In this document: piece after piece, positions 1 to 5,737 of the stretch
How positions within the stretch are numbered: position 1 is the first letter of the stretch
How the letters are laid out: each line of letters opens with the position of its first letter
NCBI GenBank assembly: GCA_019456245.1
Contig: VRUF01000101.1
Span: 250-9,983 of the forward strand
Source of the DNA: Planctomycetota bacterium
Lineage (GTDB): Bacteria; Planctomycetota; Phycisphaerae; Sedimentisphaerales; Anaerohalosphaeraceae
Direction of reading: 5' to 3'
DNA: 9,734 nt
Position numbers and translations under genes: made by a program
Notes under the pieces: generated by a model
Databases searched by the model: none
What the model saw: the letters and a program-made list of their open reading frames with translations, nothing else
Told to the model about the DNA's origin: nothing

Positions 1-14
1 CGCTCTTCCGATCT
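1..14. other. Illumina adapter remnant at contig end
   Basis: The first 14 bases, CGCTCTTCCGATCT, are identical to the 3' end of the Illumina TruSeq read-1 (P5-side) adapter. The C at base 1 fits the read-1 adapter; the read-2 adapter has a T there. This is almost certainly library sequence left on the assembly, not genome. The bases directly after it mark the contig edge, so nothing can be said about what follows the octaheme gene beyond base 15. Confidence 0.93.
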
Positions 15-33
15 GTGTTTGTGTCGGTTTTGT

Positions 34-68
34 GGTTGCGCAACCCCCTGATGCGAGAACAGGGGGTT
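34..68 (-). terminator. Inverted repeats downstream of distal haoA paralogue
   Basis: Bases 42-50 (AACCCCCTG) and 60-68 (CAGGGGGTT) form a perfect 9-bp stem with a 9-base loop. A 12-base perfect palindrome, GGTTGCGCAACC (34-45), overlaps one arm, so the two structures are mutually exclusive. Neither strand has a T-run after the stem, so this is not a canonical intrinsic terminator. It could be a 3'-end stabilising hairpin or a factor-dependent termination region. Its closeness to the adapter-bearing contig end limits interpretation. Confidence 0.4.
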
Positions 69-81
69 AAGTGAATCGGAT

Positions 82-102
82 GATTTGCACTTTGTGCAAA
101 TC
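82..102. terminator. Perfect hairpin just after the distal haoA stop codon
   Basis: GATTTGCAC (82-90) and GTGCAAATC (94-102) form a perfect 9-bp stem with a TTT loop. It lies 8 bases beyond the stop codon of the octaheme gene ending at 111. On the gene's own strand it is preceded by an A-run and has no T-run after it. On the plus strand it is followed within four bases by TTTTTTATTTT. It therefore looks most like an intrinsic terminator for transcription entering from the plus-strand side, or a two-way terminator between convergent genes, but the opposing gene is outside the window. Confidence 0.5.
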
Positions 103-110
103 GCCATTTT

Positions 111-1454
111 TTATTTTGTGAAATTTGGTTTTTTTGTGCTTCCTCCAGTTCCCCTTACGTTGAATTTTTTTGCGGGTTTTCCGCTTTTTAAGAGATGTTC
201 TACTTCGGTCTCGATCTCCATGCATCGTTTTTTCATTTCGTAGAAACCGTGCCACCATGCGTAGTCCGGTGCCATCATTGCGGCTCCGAATCTTGCTCTT
301 CTTCCTTCGTGGTGCCAGAGTTCGTACATTTCGATTTCCAGTTTTTCGTCGAGTGGTTTATCTTTGCTTAGGAGTTTCTTTTCGTACATTTCATCGACGA
401 GTTTTTTCATTGGTTTGTAGTAGACTTCGTTGTAGTTTTCTATGGTTGCATCAAGACGGTTGAAATGTCCATCCGTCCATGCCTGTGAATGACACGCCAG
501 GCAAACGTCTTTCATTTTGTTGCGTTCCTCTGTTGGGTCCGTGTCGGCTGGCCATGGTTTGAACTCGTTTGGTCGAACTGTCAGCGGTGCCTGTGTTTCC
601 CATGCCAGGCGTTCTGTTACGTCATGTGTTGCCTTTACGCCGTTTATGCCGGACATGTGGCATACAGAGCATGTGGGAGCGCGGTAATCTGTTCCTGGTG
701 TCCATGTTCCGGGTGCGGAATCCCACTTCCATGTGTGTCCTTCGGCATCGTATATCGCGCCGTGTTTTGATTCTTTGTATATTTCGATCTGAGGATGGTC
801 GGGTCCGAGGTGGCACTGGCCGCATGCTTCTGGCTTTCTTGCTTCTTCGATGGAGAATTTGTGGCGTGTGTGACAACTTGAGCAGCTTCCTTTTGATCCG
901 TCCGGGTTAATCCTTCCTACGCCTACGTTTGGCCAGGTTGCAGGGTCCAGTTTGCCGTCTTTTATCTTGACGATGGAACCGTGGCATGCGTAGCAGCCTG
1001 TAATGCGTTCAATTTCATTGTTCATCCCGTCATTTAGCCACCCGTCGATCTTCCAGATTATCTCCAGGGTATTTGCGTGCTTGCTTTTGGCGTATTCAGC
1101 GGCTTCTGCGGGATGGCAGCGTGAGCAATCTTTTGGGGAGACTATAGCACTTACGGGTATTTCGGAATAGTCTGCGTGGGTCGCGCTGACGTCTTTGTCG
1201 GCGGCAGAGGCCTGGTGGCAGTCAATACATGTGATGTTGGCGTGTGCATGGCGGCTTTTGGCCCAGTCGGCGATGAGGCCTTTGCTCATTTCGGAATGGC
1301 AATCGATACATGACTGAGCATCTTCTGAGATGGTTGATTCAATGCGGTAAGTTTTGTACTGGGGGGCTTTGAGCTGGCTGGTTTCTTTTGCGTAAGCCGG
1401 CATTGTCAGAAGGGCGGTTAATATGAGATATAAGGCGATTTGGACGGTTTTCAT
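111..1454 (-). CDS. haoA: Octaheme cytochrome c, hydroxylamine oxidoreductase family (distal paralogue)
   Basis: This 447-residue protein has a signal peptide (residues 1-22, likely cut after AYA), so it should act in the periplasm or an equivalent compartment. Eight CXXCH haem-binding motifs start at residues 49, 76, 110, 154, 191, 211, 262 and 318. The fourth, CYACHG, occupies the place of the catalytic haem in HAO proteins. After motif six comes GPDHPQ (D219, H220), matching the active-site Asp-His pair of the family. A conserved helical tail contains HHEGRRAR and, near residue 398, APDYAWWHGFYE. Classical HAO precursors are over 500 residues, so this is a short form, as in HaoA proteins paired with HaoC. 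The C-terminus has a lysine-rich extension absent from the paralogue at 3966-5201. The start is supported by AAGGAA eight bases upstream and a promoter at 1494-1522. Fifteen of 17 Tyr codons are TAC, unlike its paralogue. The direction of catalysis is inferred; no assignment as oxidase or reductase is secure. Confidence 0.93.
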   Translation of the reverse strand: MKTVQIALYLILTALLTMPAYAKETSQLKAPQYKTYRIESTISEDAQSCIDCHSEMSKGLIADWAKSRHAHANITCIDCHQASAADKDVSATHADYSEIPVSAIVSPKDCSRCHPAEAAEYAKSKHANTLEIIWKIDGWLNDGMNNEIERITGCYACHGSIVKIKDGKLDPATWPNVGVGRINPDGSKGSCSSCHTRHKFSIEEARKPEACGQCHLGPDHPQIEIYKESKHGAIYDAEGHTWKWDSAPGTWTPGTDYRAPTCSVCHMSGINGVKATHDVTERLAWETQAPLTVRPNEFKPWPADTDPTEERNKMKDVCLACHSQAWTDGHFNRLDATIENYNEVYYKPMKKLVDEMYEKKLLSKDKPLDEKLEIEMYELWHHEGRRARFGAAMMAPDYAWWHGFYEMKKRCMEIETEVEHLLKSGKPAKKFNVRGTGGSTKKPNFTK

Positions 1455-1493
1455 GGCATTTCCTTTTTACTGAGATTTAATGCATAAAAAGGT

Positions 1494-1522
1494 AGACTAA
1501 TACGATCCTGAATAGATGTCAA
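1494..1522 (-). promoter_or_regulatory. Sigma-70-type promoter of the distal haoA paralogue (copy A)
   Basis: On the minus strand a perfect -35 box TTGACA (1522-1517) is followed by a 17-base spacer and a -10-like TAGTCT (1499-1494). The predicted start site is near 1487, giving a leader of about 33 bases before the ATG at 1454. The surrounding 31 bases (1493-1523) recur at 1763-1793 with 27 matches. That repetition, and the same distance to the next start codon at both copies, supports a real promoter even though the -10 box is a weak match to TATAAT. Confidence 0.6.
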
Positions 1523-1538
1523 GATTATTTTTTTTCAA

Positions 1539-1569
1539 GCGTAAAGCCAATCTCTACCATACTGTAGCC
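1539..1569 (-). pseudogene. Short fragment copied from or related to amt
   Basis: These 31 bases match bases 6859-6889, inside the amt gene of this window, at 29 positions. The similarity weakens but can be extended to 1531. Read on the minus strand, the piece encodes GYSMVEIGFTLEKK and then stops; the intact transporter has GFSMVEIGFTRGKN at residues 63-76. The reading frame is kept, so it looks like a remnant of coding sequence. It is far too short to function. It may derive from the neighbouring amt or from a lost paralogue, and it lies in the same order and orientation relative to the propeller fragment (1594-1638) as in the main locus, with the intervening DNA missing. Confidence 0.7.
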
Positions 1570-1593
1570 ATGTGTGAATACTCAGTCTGCCAG

Positions 1594-1638
1594 GTTCTTT
1601 TGCAGCTGATGTTGTTGATTCTGCCTCAAAGTGGGATT
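1594..1638 (-). pseudogene. Copy of the 3' end of the propeller lipoprotein gene
   Basis: These 45 bases match bases 7393-7437, the 3' end of the beta-propeller lipoprotein gene, at 44 positions. In the shared frame they encode NPTLRQNQQHQLQKN, against NPTLRQNQQHQMQKN in the intact gene. Beyond the match both frames run three more codons and end in TGA at the same position, although those three codons differ (LAD versus ETN). Upstream the similarity stops abruptly. No start codon or propeller blade is attached, so this is a relic or rearrangement product, not a gene. Confidence 0.75.
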
Positions 1639-1724
1639 TGGGGTTTTTCGGCCGCAGATAAGTTGCTATTCATACACATGAGTACGACCAGGGCGAGGAG
1701 TATGCGATGTATTCTAGTACGCAT
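1626..1724 (-). CDS. Very short signal-peptide ORF, probably a truncated gene
   Basis: An ATG at 1724 is preceded by AGGAG with a 6-base gap, and by promoter copy B about 33 bases further up. The 32-residue product starts MRTRIHRILLALVVLMCMN and continues to LSAAEKPQIPL before a TGA. It reads as a complete Sec signal peptide (basic start, hydrophobic core, small residues before a likely cut at Ala24 or Ala25) followed by only a few mature residues. The stop lies inside the propeller-derived fragment, which is read in another frame. The likeliest reading is the expressed 5' end of a secreted-protein gene whose body was lost. A functional leader or micropeptide is possible but has no direct support. 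Confidence 0.4.
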   Translation of the reverse strand: MRTRIHRILLALVVLMCMNSNLSAAEKPQIPL

Positions 1725-1763
1725 AGTTTGCTCCTCTTGACTAAGATGTATAAATTTCAAAAT

Positions 1764-1792
1764 AGACTAATACAGTCCTGCATAGACGTCAA
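1764..1792 (-). promoter_or_regulatory. Second copy of the promoter element (copy B)
   Basis: On the minus strand TTGACG (1792-1787), a 17-base spacer and TAGTCT (1769-1764) repeat the arrangement at 1494-1522. Over 31 bases (1763-1793 against 1493-1523) there are 27 matches, and both boxes and the spacer length are kept. The predicted start near 1757 gives a leader of about 33 bases before the short ORF at 1724, the same distance as in copy A. It could start transcription through the relic region and into the distal haoA paralogue, giving that gene tandem promoters. Confidence 0.5.
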
Positions 1793-1837
1793 GGTGAAAA
1801 ACTAATCTTTTCTGACAGTTGTCCTTGGAACTTATAG

Positions 1838-3091
1838 CTACTCCTTGAGCCTCTCTATCTGCTTGATCTGGTTCATTAGAAAGATATCCAGAATCGGATT
1901 GCCGGTACTCGAATCACCTTCGCTTCTTCCAATGATCGTAGTTGGAACCTTTACATCCTTTAATGCCTGTGCAATGCCGATAAGTGTCTCTTTTTGCATC
2001 TTAAGTTTCAACTCAAGAGAACCATCGGCCTCGGCGAGAGCTTTTCGTCCATCAGCTTTACTGAGGGCTGCCTGCTTTTCGCCGTCGGCTATAATGACCA
2101 ATGTCTCTCTCTGGAGTTGAGCTTCTGCGAGTCCTATTTCAGCTACCGTGCGGTCCTTTTCCGCCAGTATTAGTGCTATATTCTTCTCTGATTCAGCATT
2201 AATCTGTGCAACTTCATCTTTCATCTCAGCCTGAATCCTCGCTTGAAGTTTCTTATGTTCTTCCTGAGCTTTTGTCTCGGCCATCAGCTTTTCTTCTTCT
2301 GCAGCTGCTGTGAGGGTTTCCTGTTTTAATTTTTCCACGGTCAACATCGCAATGTTTCGTTCCTGTTCCAGCAGCCTGTGCTCATCGAGCTTGGTCTGAG
2401 TTTGATTATCATACTCAATGTTCTTTAGCACGAAGTTAGCAATTTGGAGTCCGAATATGCTGCTCACACCCGGTAACCTCTGTATCTGACCATTGGCATC
2501 TATGCGGGGGGACATAACAATTGTTCCATCAACAGATTTCTTGTCGTATGCGATGAGCCCGTTTTGCAGAGAATCGAAGAAATCCCGTATAAATTGCCCC
2601 CTGTTCTTAACGCTGTCACCACTTTCATAGTTAGCAGCTACAAGGACCAGAGCAGTATTTACACGAGCCCTTATAATTCTTTTGAGAATATCTTCGGTGC
2701 GAGCTATCTTAACTATCAGCTTCATCTGTTCCTCATCTGCAGGAAGAGAGTACCTGACAAAGCCATTGACAGTTCCCTGGCCATTATCTTTGAAGGTTAC
2801 CACAATGGCATCTTCGATCTTTACCTGGCCTTTCTTGTGCTGCTCATATTTGTCCTGGAAACTGACAATGGATGAAACCTGGAATTTAGTCACTTTGCTG
2901 AACGGTCCCTTCCAATAGATGCCAGGAGCCTTGATGATCGCCAGGTTCCCACTTGGCCATTTCTGAAGCACTTGATAGTATCCTGCCACATTATAGCCGA
3001 ACAGCATCCAGAGAATTACCGCGATACCAATGATGCCTGTGACAACTAATGGTAACTTTTTTTTGGCTTGATTAATTGTTTCCTGATTCAT
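1838..3091 (-). CDS. SPFH/band-7 (prohibitin/flotillin-like) membrane protein
   Basis: This is a 417-residue protein counted from the ATG at 3091. A single membrane helix (about residues 13-33) is followed by an SPFH-type domain with the run MKLIVKIARTEDILKRIIRA. A long, charged, alanine- and glutamate-rich coiled coil comes next (roughly residues 240-360), then a short hydrophobic tail ending in LDIFLMNQIKQIERLKE. That domain order is typical of proteins that oligomerise into membrane rings or microdomains and scaffold or protect membrane complexes. An in-frame ATG at 3124 overlaps the upstream gene. The 3091 start is preferred because GAAAGGG sits six bases before it and it leaves an 11-base gap. 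As the last gene of the amt-hao run, it may organise the HaoC-HaoA complex in the membrane; this is inference from context only. No protease or NfeD partner is visible. Confidence 0.85.
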   Translation of the reverse strand: MNQETINQAKKKLPLVVTGIIGIAVILWMLFGYNVAGYYQVLQKWPSGNLAIIKAPGIYWKGPFSKVTKFQVSSIVSFQDKYEQHKKGQVKIEDAIVVTFKDNGQGTVNGFVRYSLPADEEQMKLIVKIARTEDILKRIIRARVNTALVLVAANYESGDSVKNRGQFIRDFFDSLQNGLIAYDKKSVDGTIVMSPRIDANGQIQRLPGVSSIFGLQIANFVLKNIEYDNQTQTKLDEHRLLEQERNIAMLTVEKLKQETLTAAAEEEKLMAETKAQEEHKKLQARIQAEMKDEVAQINAESEKNIALILAEKDRTVAEIGLAEAQLQRETLVIIADGEKQAALSKADGRKALAEADGSLELKLKMQKETLIGIAQALKDVKVPTTIIGRSEGDSSTGNPILDIFLMNQIKQIERLKE

Positions 3092-3097
3092 ACTTTT

Positions 3098-3104
3098 CCC
3101 TTTC
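3098..3104 (-). promoter_or_regulatory. Ribosome binding site fixing the SPFH gene start
   Basis: GAAAGGG on the minus strand ends six bases before the ATG at 3091. The alternative ATG at 3124 has only a weaker AGGA at a similar distance and would make the SPFH gene overlap the SUMF1-like gene by 22 bases. This site supports the shorter protein that begins MNQETINQ. Confidence 0.6.
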
Positions 3105-3924
3105 AATATTTGGTTAAAACACATCTAAATCCTGCATCGGGTAAGCACATGTTGGGTCGGTAGGCTCGCCTGGCAGATACTCGCAGGTCTGCTTGTTTGC
3201 TTTTCCATGATCCACCACGTAAAACTTTCAAATGACGATTCAGCGGCGATGACGGATCGGTCACTTCTTTCGCCTGATATAATTCATATCCATCGCCAGT
3301 CCATTCGCCGGCATTGCCAAGCATGTCATGAAGACCAAATCCATTTATTGTATATCGCCCAACTTGCGTCGTCCCAGTTTCCTTCGATCCTCTCCATTGC
3401 GTAAGGCTGGATTTGAATTCATTTCCCCAGGGATAATCCATATTCCTGTAGCCGCCTCGACTTGCATACTCCCACTGTGCTTCGGTGGGGAGTGTTTTCC
3501 CTGCCCATTCGGCGTACGTTTTTGCGGCATGCCAACTGATGTAGACAATAGGGTGATTGTCTTTTTCCTGAGGATAAGACAGGTTTTCCCAGTCATGGAG
3601 ATAGCTAAGATCGGCAAGGTCAATTTCGACATTGCCTTTTCTCCATTGCGGATTGTCTTCAATGAACTCCCTGTACTGCTGATAGGTGACTTCATATATA
3701 TCCATCATGAAAGAGTTGACGCTGACTTGATGGATTGGTTTCTCATCCAGAGAGCCATTTTCATTTCCCATCTGAAAACTTCCCCCGTCAATGAGTACCA
3801 TATCGCCTTTGTCAGCAACAGCTATATTCTGAGGTTGTGACCTGGCGTGTTTGGCGAGAGTGATCGCGGCCATTAGCAGAATCAAAACCAATATCGTAAT
3901 ATATTTTTTTCTAATGTATTTCAT
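3103..3924 (-). CDS. Exported SUMF1/FGE-like protein without catalytic cysteines
   Basis: This 273-residue protein has an N-terminal hydrophobic segment (about residues 8-24), a signal peptide or anchor. The rest is a full FGE-sulfatase (SUMF1) domain: MVLIDGGSFQMGN (42-54), the YEVTYQQY segment, PTEAQWEYASRGG (146-158), PWGN, LGNAGEWTGDGY (202-213), LRGGSW (235-240) and a terminal GFRC. In formylglycine-generating enzymes two active-site cysteines lie shortly after GGSW. Here that stretch (KSKQADLRVSARRAY) has none; the only cysteines are C260 and C268 near the end. It is therefore unlikely to make formylglycine. SUMF1-like proteins such as NirV occur beside nitrite reductase genes, so an accessory role for the adjacent octaheme enzyme is plausible but unproven. 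It starts 41 bases after the upstream haoA, with only a weak ribosome site, and ends 11 bases before the SPFH gene. Confidence 0.9.
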   Translation of the reverse strand: MKYIRKKYITILVLILLMAAITLAKHARSQPQNIAVADKGDMVLIDGGSFQMGNENGSLDEKPIHQVSVNSFMMDIYEVTYQQYREFIEDNPQWRKGNVEIDLADLSYLHDWENLSYPQEKDNHPIVYISWHAAKTYAEWAGKTLPTEAQWEYASRGGYRNMDYPWGNEFKSSLTQWRGSKETGTTQVGRYTINGFGLHDMLGNAGEWTGDGYELYQAKEVTDPSSPLNRHLKVLRGGSWKSKQADLRVSARRAYRPNMCLPDAGFRCVLTKY

Positions 3925-3965
3925 ATTAACCGTTTTCGTTTAGACTTATCATGTTATACAGCCAG

Positions 3966-5201
3966 TTATTTCTTGTGATATTGCTCGTCTTGATCCTTTT
4001 TATGGCGGATTTCCTGCATCATATTTTTTAATTCCAACCTGTGCTTGGCCAGTTCATAAAAACCATGCCACTGGGTGAAATCCGGCGCCATCATCGATGC
4101 GCCCATCCTGGCCCTTCTGCCCTCATGATGCCAGAATTCAAAATATTTGAATTCGATTTCCTCATCGAACTTATCTTTGGTTAAATAATTCTCCCTGTAA
4201 AGCGCATCCATACCTTCCTTTATCGGGTCAAAATATTCCTCGTTATAGAGTTTGACAACGTTGTCAAACTGCAAGTAATGGTTATCAGTCCAGCCCTGTG
4301 AGTGGCAGGAGAGACAGACTGCTTTCATCTTTGACCGTTTTTCCTGCCAGTTCTCTGTCTTTGCGGTTCTGGGCCATTCCAGTTCCCACGATAGACGTGA
4401 GCTGACATCGTGCGTCGATGTTAGTTCACCAATGCCTGACATATGACAGGTAGCACAAGTAGGTGCTCGATGATGCCTTGTATCCCATGCACCGGTGGAA
4501 ATATCCATATTCCACTCATGGCCTTCAGATGCATAGATGACACCATGCTTGGACTCATTATATATCTCTAATTGAGGATGATCCGGGCCCATGTGACATG
4601 TGCCGCAGGTCTCTGGCCTTCTTGCTTCTGCAATCGAAAACTTGTGCCGTGTATGACAAGCCGTGCATGATCCTTTGCTGCCATCGGGGTTTACCCGCCC
4701 TATACCATTATTTGGCCATGTTTCAGGATCCAGCTTGCCGTCGATGACCTTTACCTGTGAGCCGTGACACTTTTCACAACCCATGATCGCAGCAGCCTTG
4801 CCTTCGACATGATAGGCCAGGACGTTATCACCGGCTCTATCGCCTTCGAGGTTCTGAATAAATGATGCCGCCTTGACATGCAATGAATTGTTAAAATCAG
4901 AGACTTGCTGCGGGTGGCATCGCGAGCAATCTGCAGGGCTGACCAACGCGGATATATAGACACCTTCATGAGCCCTGGCATCAGCGTCGGTTTTTTCGGC
5001 TTCATGGCAATCTATGCATGTTACTTTTGCCTTGGCATGAAGGCTGTTTTCCCAGTCATGAACAATACCAGGTGACGTGCGCGTATGACATACCTCGCAT
5101 TTCTTTGCTATGATACTATCTTTTTTCGACTTATTAAGGCTGCCTGCGTATGTAGAAGCACATATAGTAAGAAACAAAACTGGAAATAATAATCTTTTCA
5201 T
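3966..5201 (-). CDS. haoA: Octaheme cytochrome c, HAO family (HaoC-linked paralogue)
   Basis: Counted from the ATG at 5201 this is a 411-residue secreted protein (signal peptide 1-19, likely cut after TYA). A TTG two codons upstream is a possible alternative start. Eight CXXCH motifs begin at residues 35, 62, 92, 142, 179, 199, 249 and 296. The fourth, CEKCHG, is at the catalytic-haem position, and GPDHPQ (D207, H208) follows motif six. The C-terminal region has HHEGRRARMG and MAPDFTQWHGFYE. It is clearly paralogous to the protein at 111-1454 along its whole length, but has F375 where that one has Y398 and lacks its lysine-rich tail. It begins 16 bases after haoC, the usual haoCA order. In characterised relatives lacking the Tyr-haem cross-link the enzyme reduces nitrite, NO or hydroxylamine; a reductive role here is inferred from the HaoC partner. 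Ten of 13 Tyr codons are TAT, unlike the distal paralogue. Confidence 0.93.
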   Translation of the reverse strand: MKRLLFPVLFLTICASTYAGSLNKSKKDSIIAKKCEVCHTRTSPGIVHDWENSLHAKAKVTCIDCHEAEKTDADARAHEGVYISALVSPADCSRCHPQQVSDFNNSLHVKAASFIQNLEGDRAGDNVLAYHVEGKAAAIMGCEKCHGSQVKVIDGKLDPETWPNNGIGRVNPDGSKGSCTACHTRHKFSIAEARRPETCGTCHMGPDHPQLEIYNESKHGVIYASEGHEWNMDISTGAWDTRHHRAPTCATCHMSGIGELTSTHDVSSRLSWELEWPRTAKTENWQEKRSKMKAVCLSCHSQGWTDNHYLQFDNVVKLYNEEYFDPIKEGMDALYRENYLTKDKFDEEIEFKYFEFWHHEGRRARMGASMMAPDFTQWHGFYELAKHRLELKNMMQEIRHKKDQDEQYHKK

Positions 5202-5217
5202 GATCAAATACTTTCTT

Positions 5218-5724
5218 TTATTCGTGATTAGTGTGTACTAAATTTTTGTGGCAATCAAGGCACGATTCTGCCTCTCCATTTAAGAAGGCACGATGCCCCA
5301 AGAACCCGCCTCGAGGTAACTCGGCCGGTAAAAGATTCTTATGGCATTTCATACAAGACTCAGAACTGATATTCTTCACTGCTTTACACTTCCATGCTTC
5401 ATGATCGATATCCTCTGGCTTTAAGAACACATGCCGGACAGAATCATTCATTCCCTGTGTAATTTTTGTATACCATTTACTCACCGCCCCTGGAGGAAGA
5501 TGGCAGTCCGCACATTCGGCAACGACACCGCTTTTGTTTTTATAGTGTGACGATTTCTTATATTGCTGATAGGGCTGGATCATCTCGTGACAGGAAATAC
5601 AAAATTGTGTCGTAGACGAATAATGGTACGACCACTTTGTCACCCAGTAAGCACCTATGAGAAACAATGTTGTTGATATTGATATCATTGCTATCTGCTT
5701 TTTCTTTAAACCTATGCTGTACAT
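5218..5724 (-). CDS. haoC: Tetraheme NapC/NrfH-family quinol dehydrogenase (HaoC-like)
   Basis: This 168-residue protein has one N-terminal membrane helix (about residues 11-28) and a periplasmic part with four CXXCH motifs at residues 42, 71, 124 and 155. The first is CISCHEM, with Met48 two residues after the haem histidine. That places it with the short NrfH branch, in which this methionine ligates the first haem. NrfH-type proteins take electrons from membrane quinol and hand them to a periplasmic multihaem reductase. The gene sits directly before an octaheme haoA (16-base gap) and 13 bases after amt, so it is best read as HaoC feeding the HAO-family enzyme. NrfA, the usual NrfH partner, is not in the window. 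No clear ribosome site precedes the ATG, which may rely on coupling to amt translation. Confidence 0.92.
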   Translation of the reverse strand: MYSIGLKKKQIAMISISTTLFLIGAYWVTKWSYHYSSTTQFCISCHEMIQPYQQYKKSSHYKNKSGVVAECADCHLPPGAVSKWYTKITQGMNDSVRHVFLKPEDIDHEAWKCKAVKNISSESCMKCHKNLLPAELPRGGFLGHRAFLNGEAESCLDCHKNLVHTNHE

Positions 5725-5737
5725 TTAATCACTGTCG

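Noticed and set aside
170..910. Plus-strand and alternate-frame open frames across the distal haoA gene
   Set aside because: They lie antisense to an unambiguous eight-haem coding frame, lack ribosome sites and encode no recognisable domains.
1516..1740. Plus-strand 74-codon open frame in the spacer
   Set aside because: It is antisense to the two gene-derived fragments and the signal-peptide ORF; its apparent protein is a by-product of them.
1794..1837. Terminator after the SPFH gene
   Set aside because: Only a 4-base GACA/TGTC stem without an adjoining T-run is visible, too weak to call.
3091..3124. Longer SPFH protein starting at 3124
   Set aside because: It would overlap the SUMF1-like gene by 22 bases and has a weaker ribosome site than the ATG at 3091.
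3103..3924. True formylglycine-generating enzyme activating a sulfatase
   Set aside because: The catalytic cysteines are absent from their expected place and no sulfatase gene is in the window.
5218..5724. NrfH partner of a pentaheme NrfA
   Set aside because: The adjacent catalytic subunit has eight CXXCH motifs and no CXXCK motif, so it belongs to the HAO family, not NrfA.
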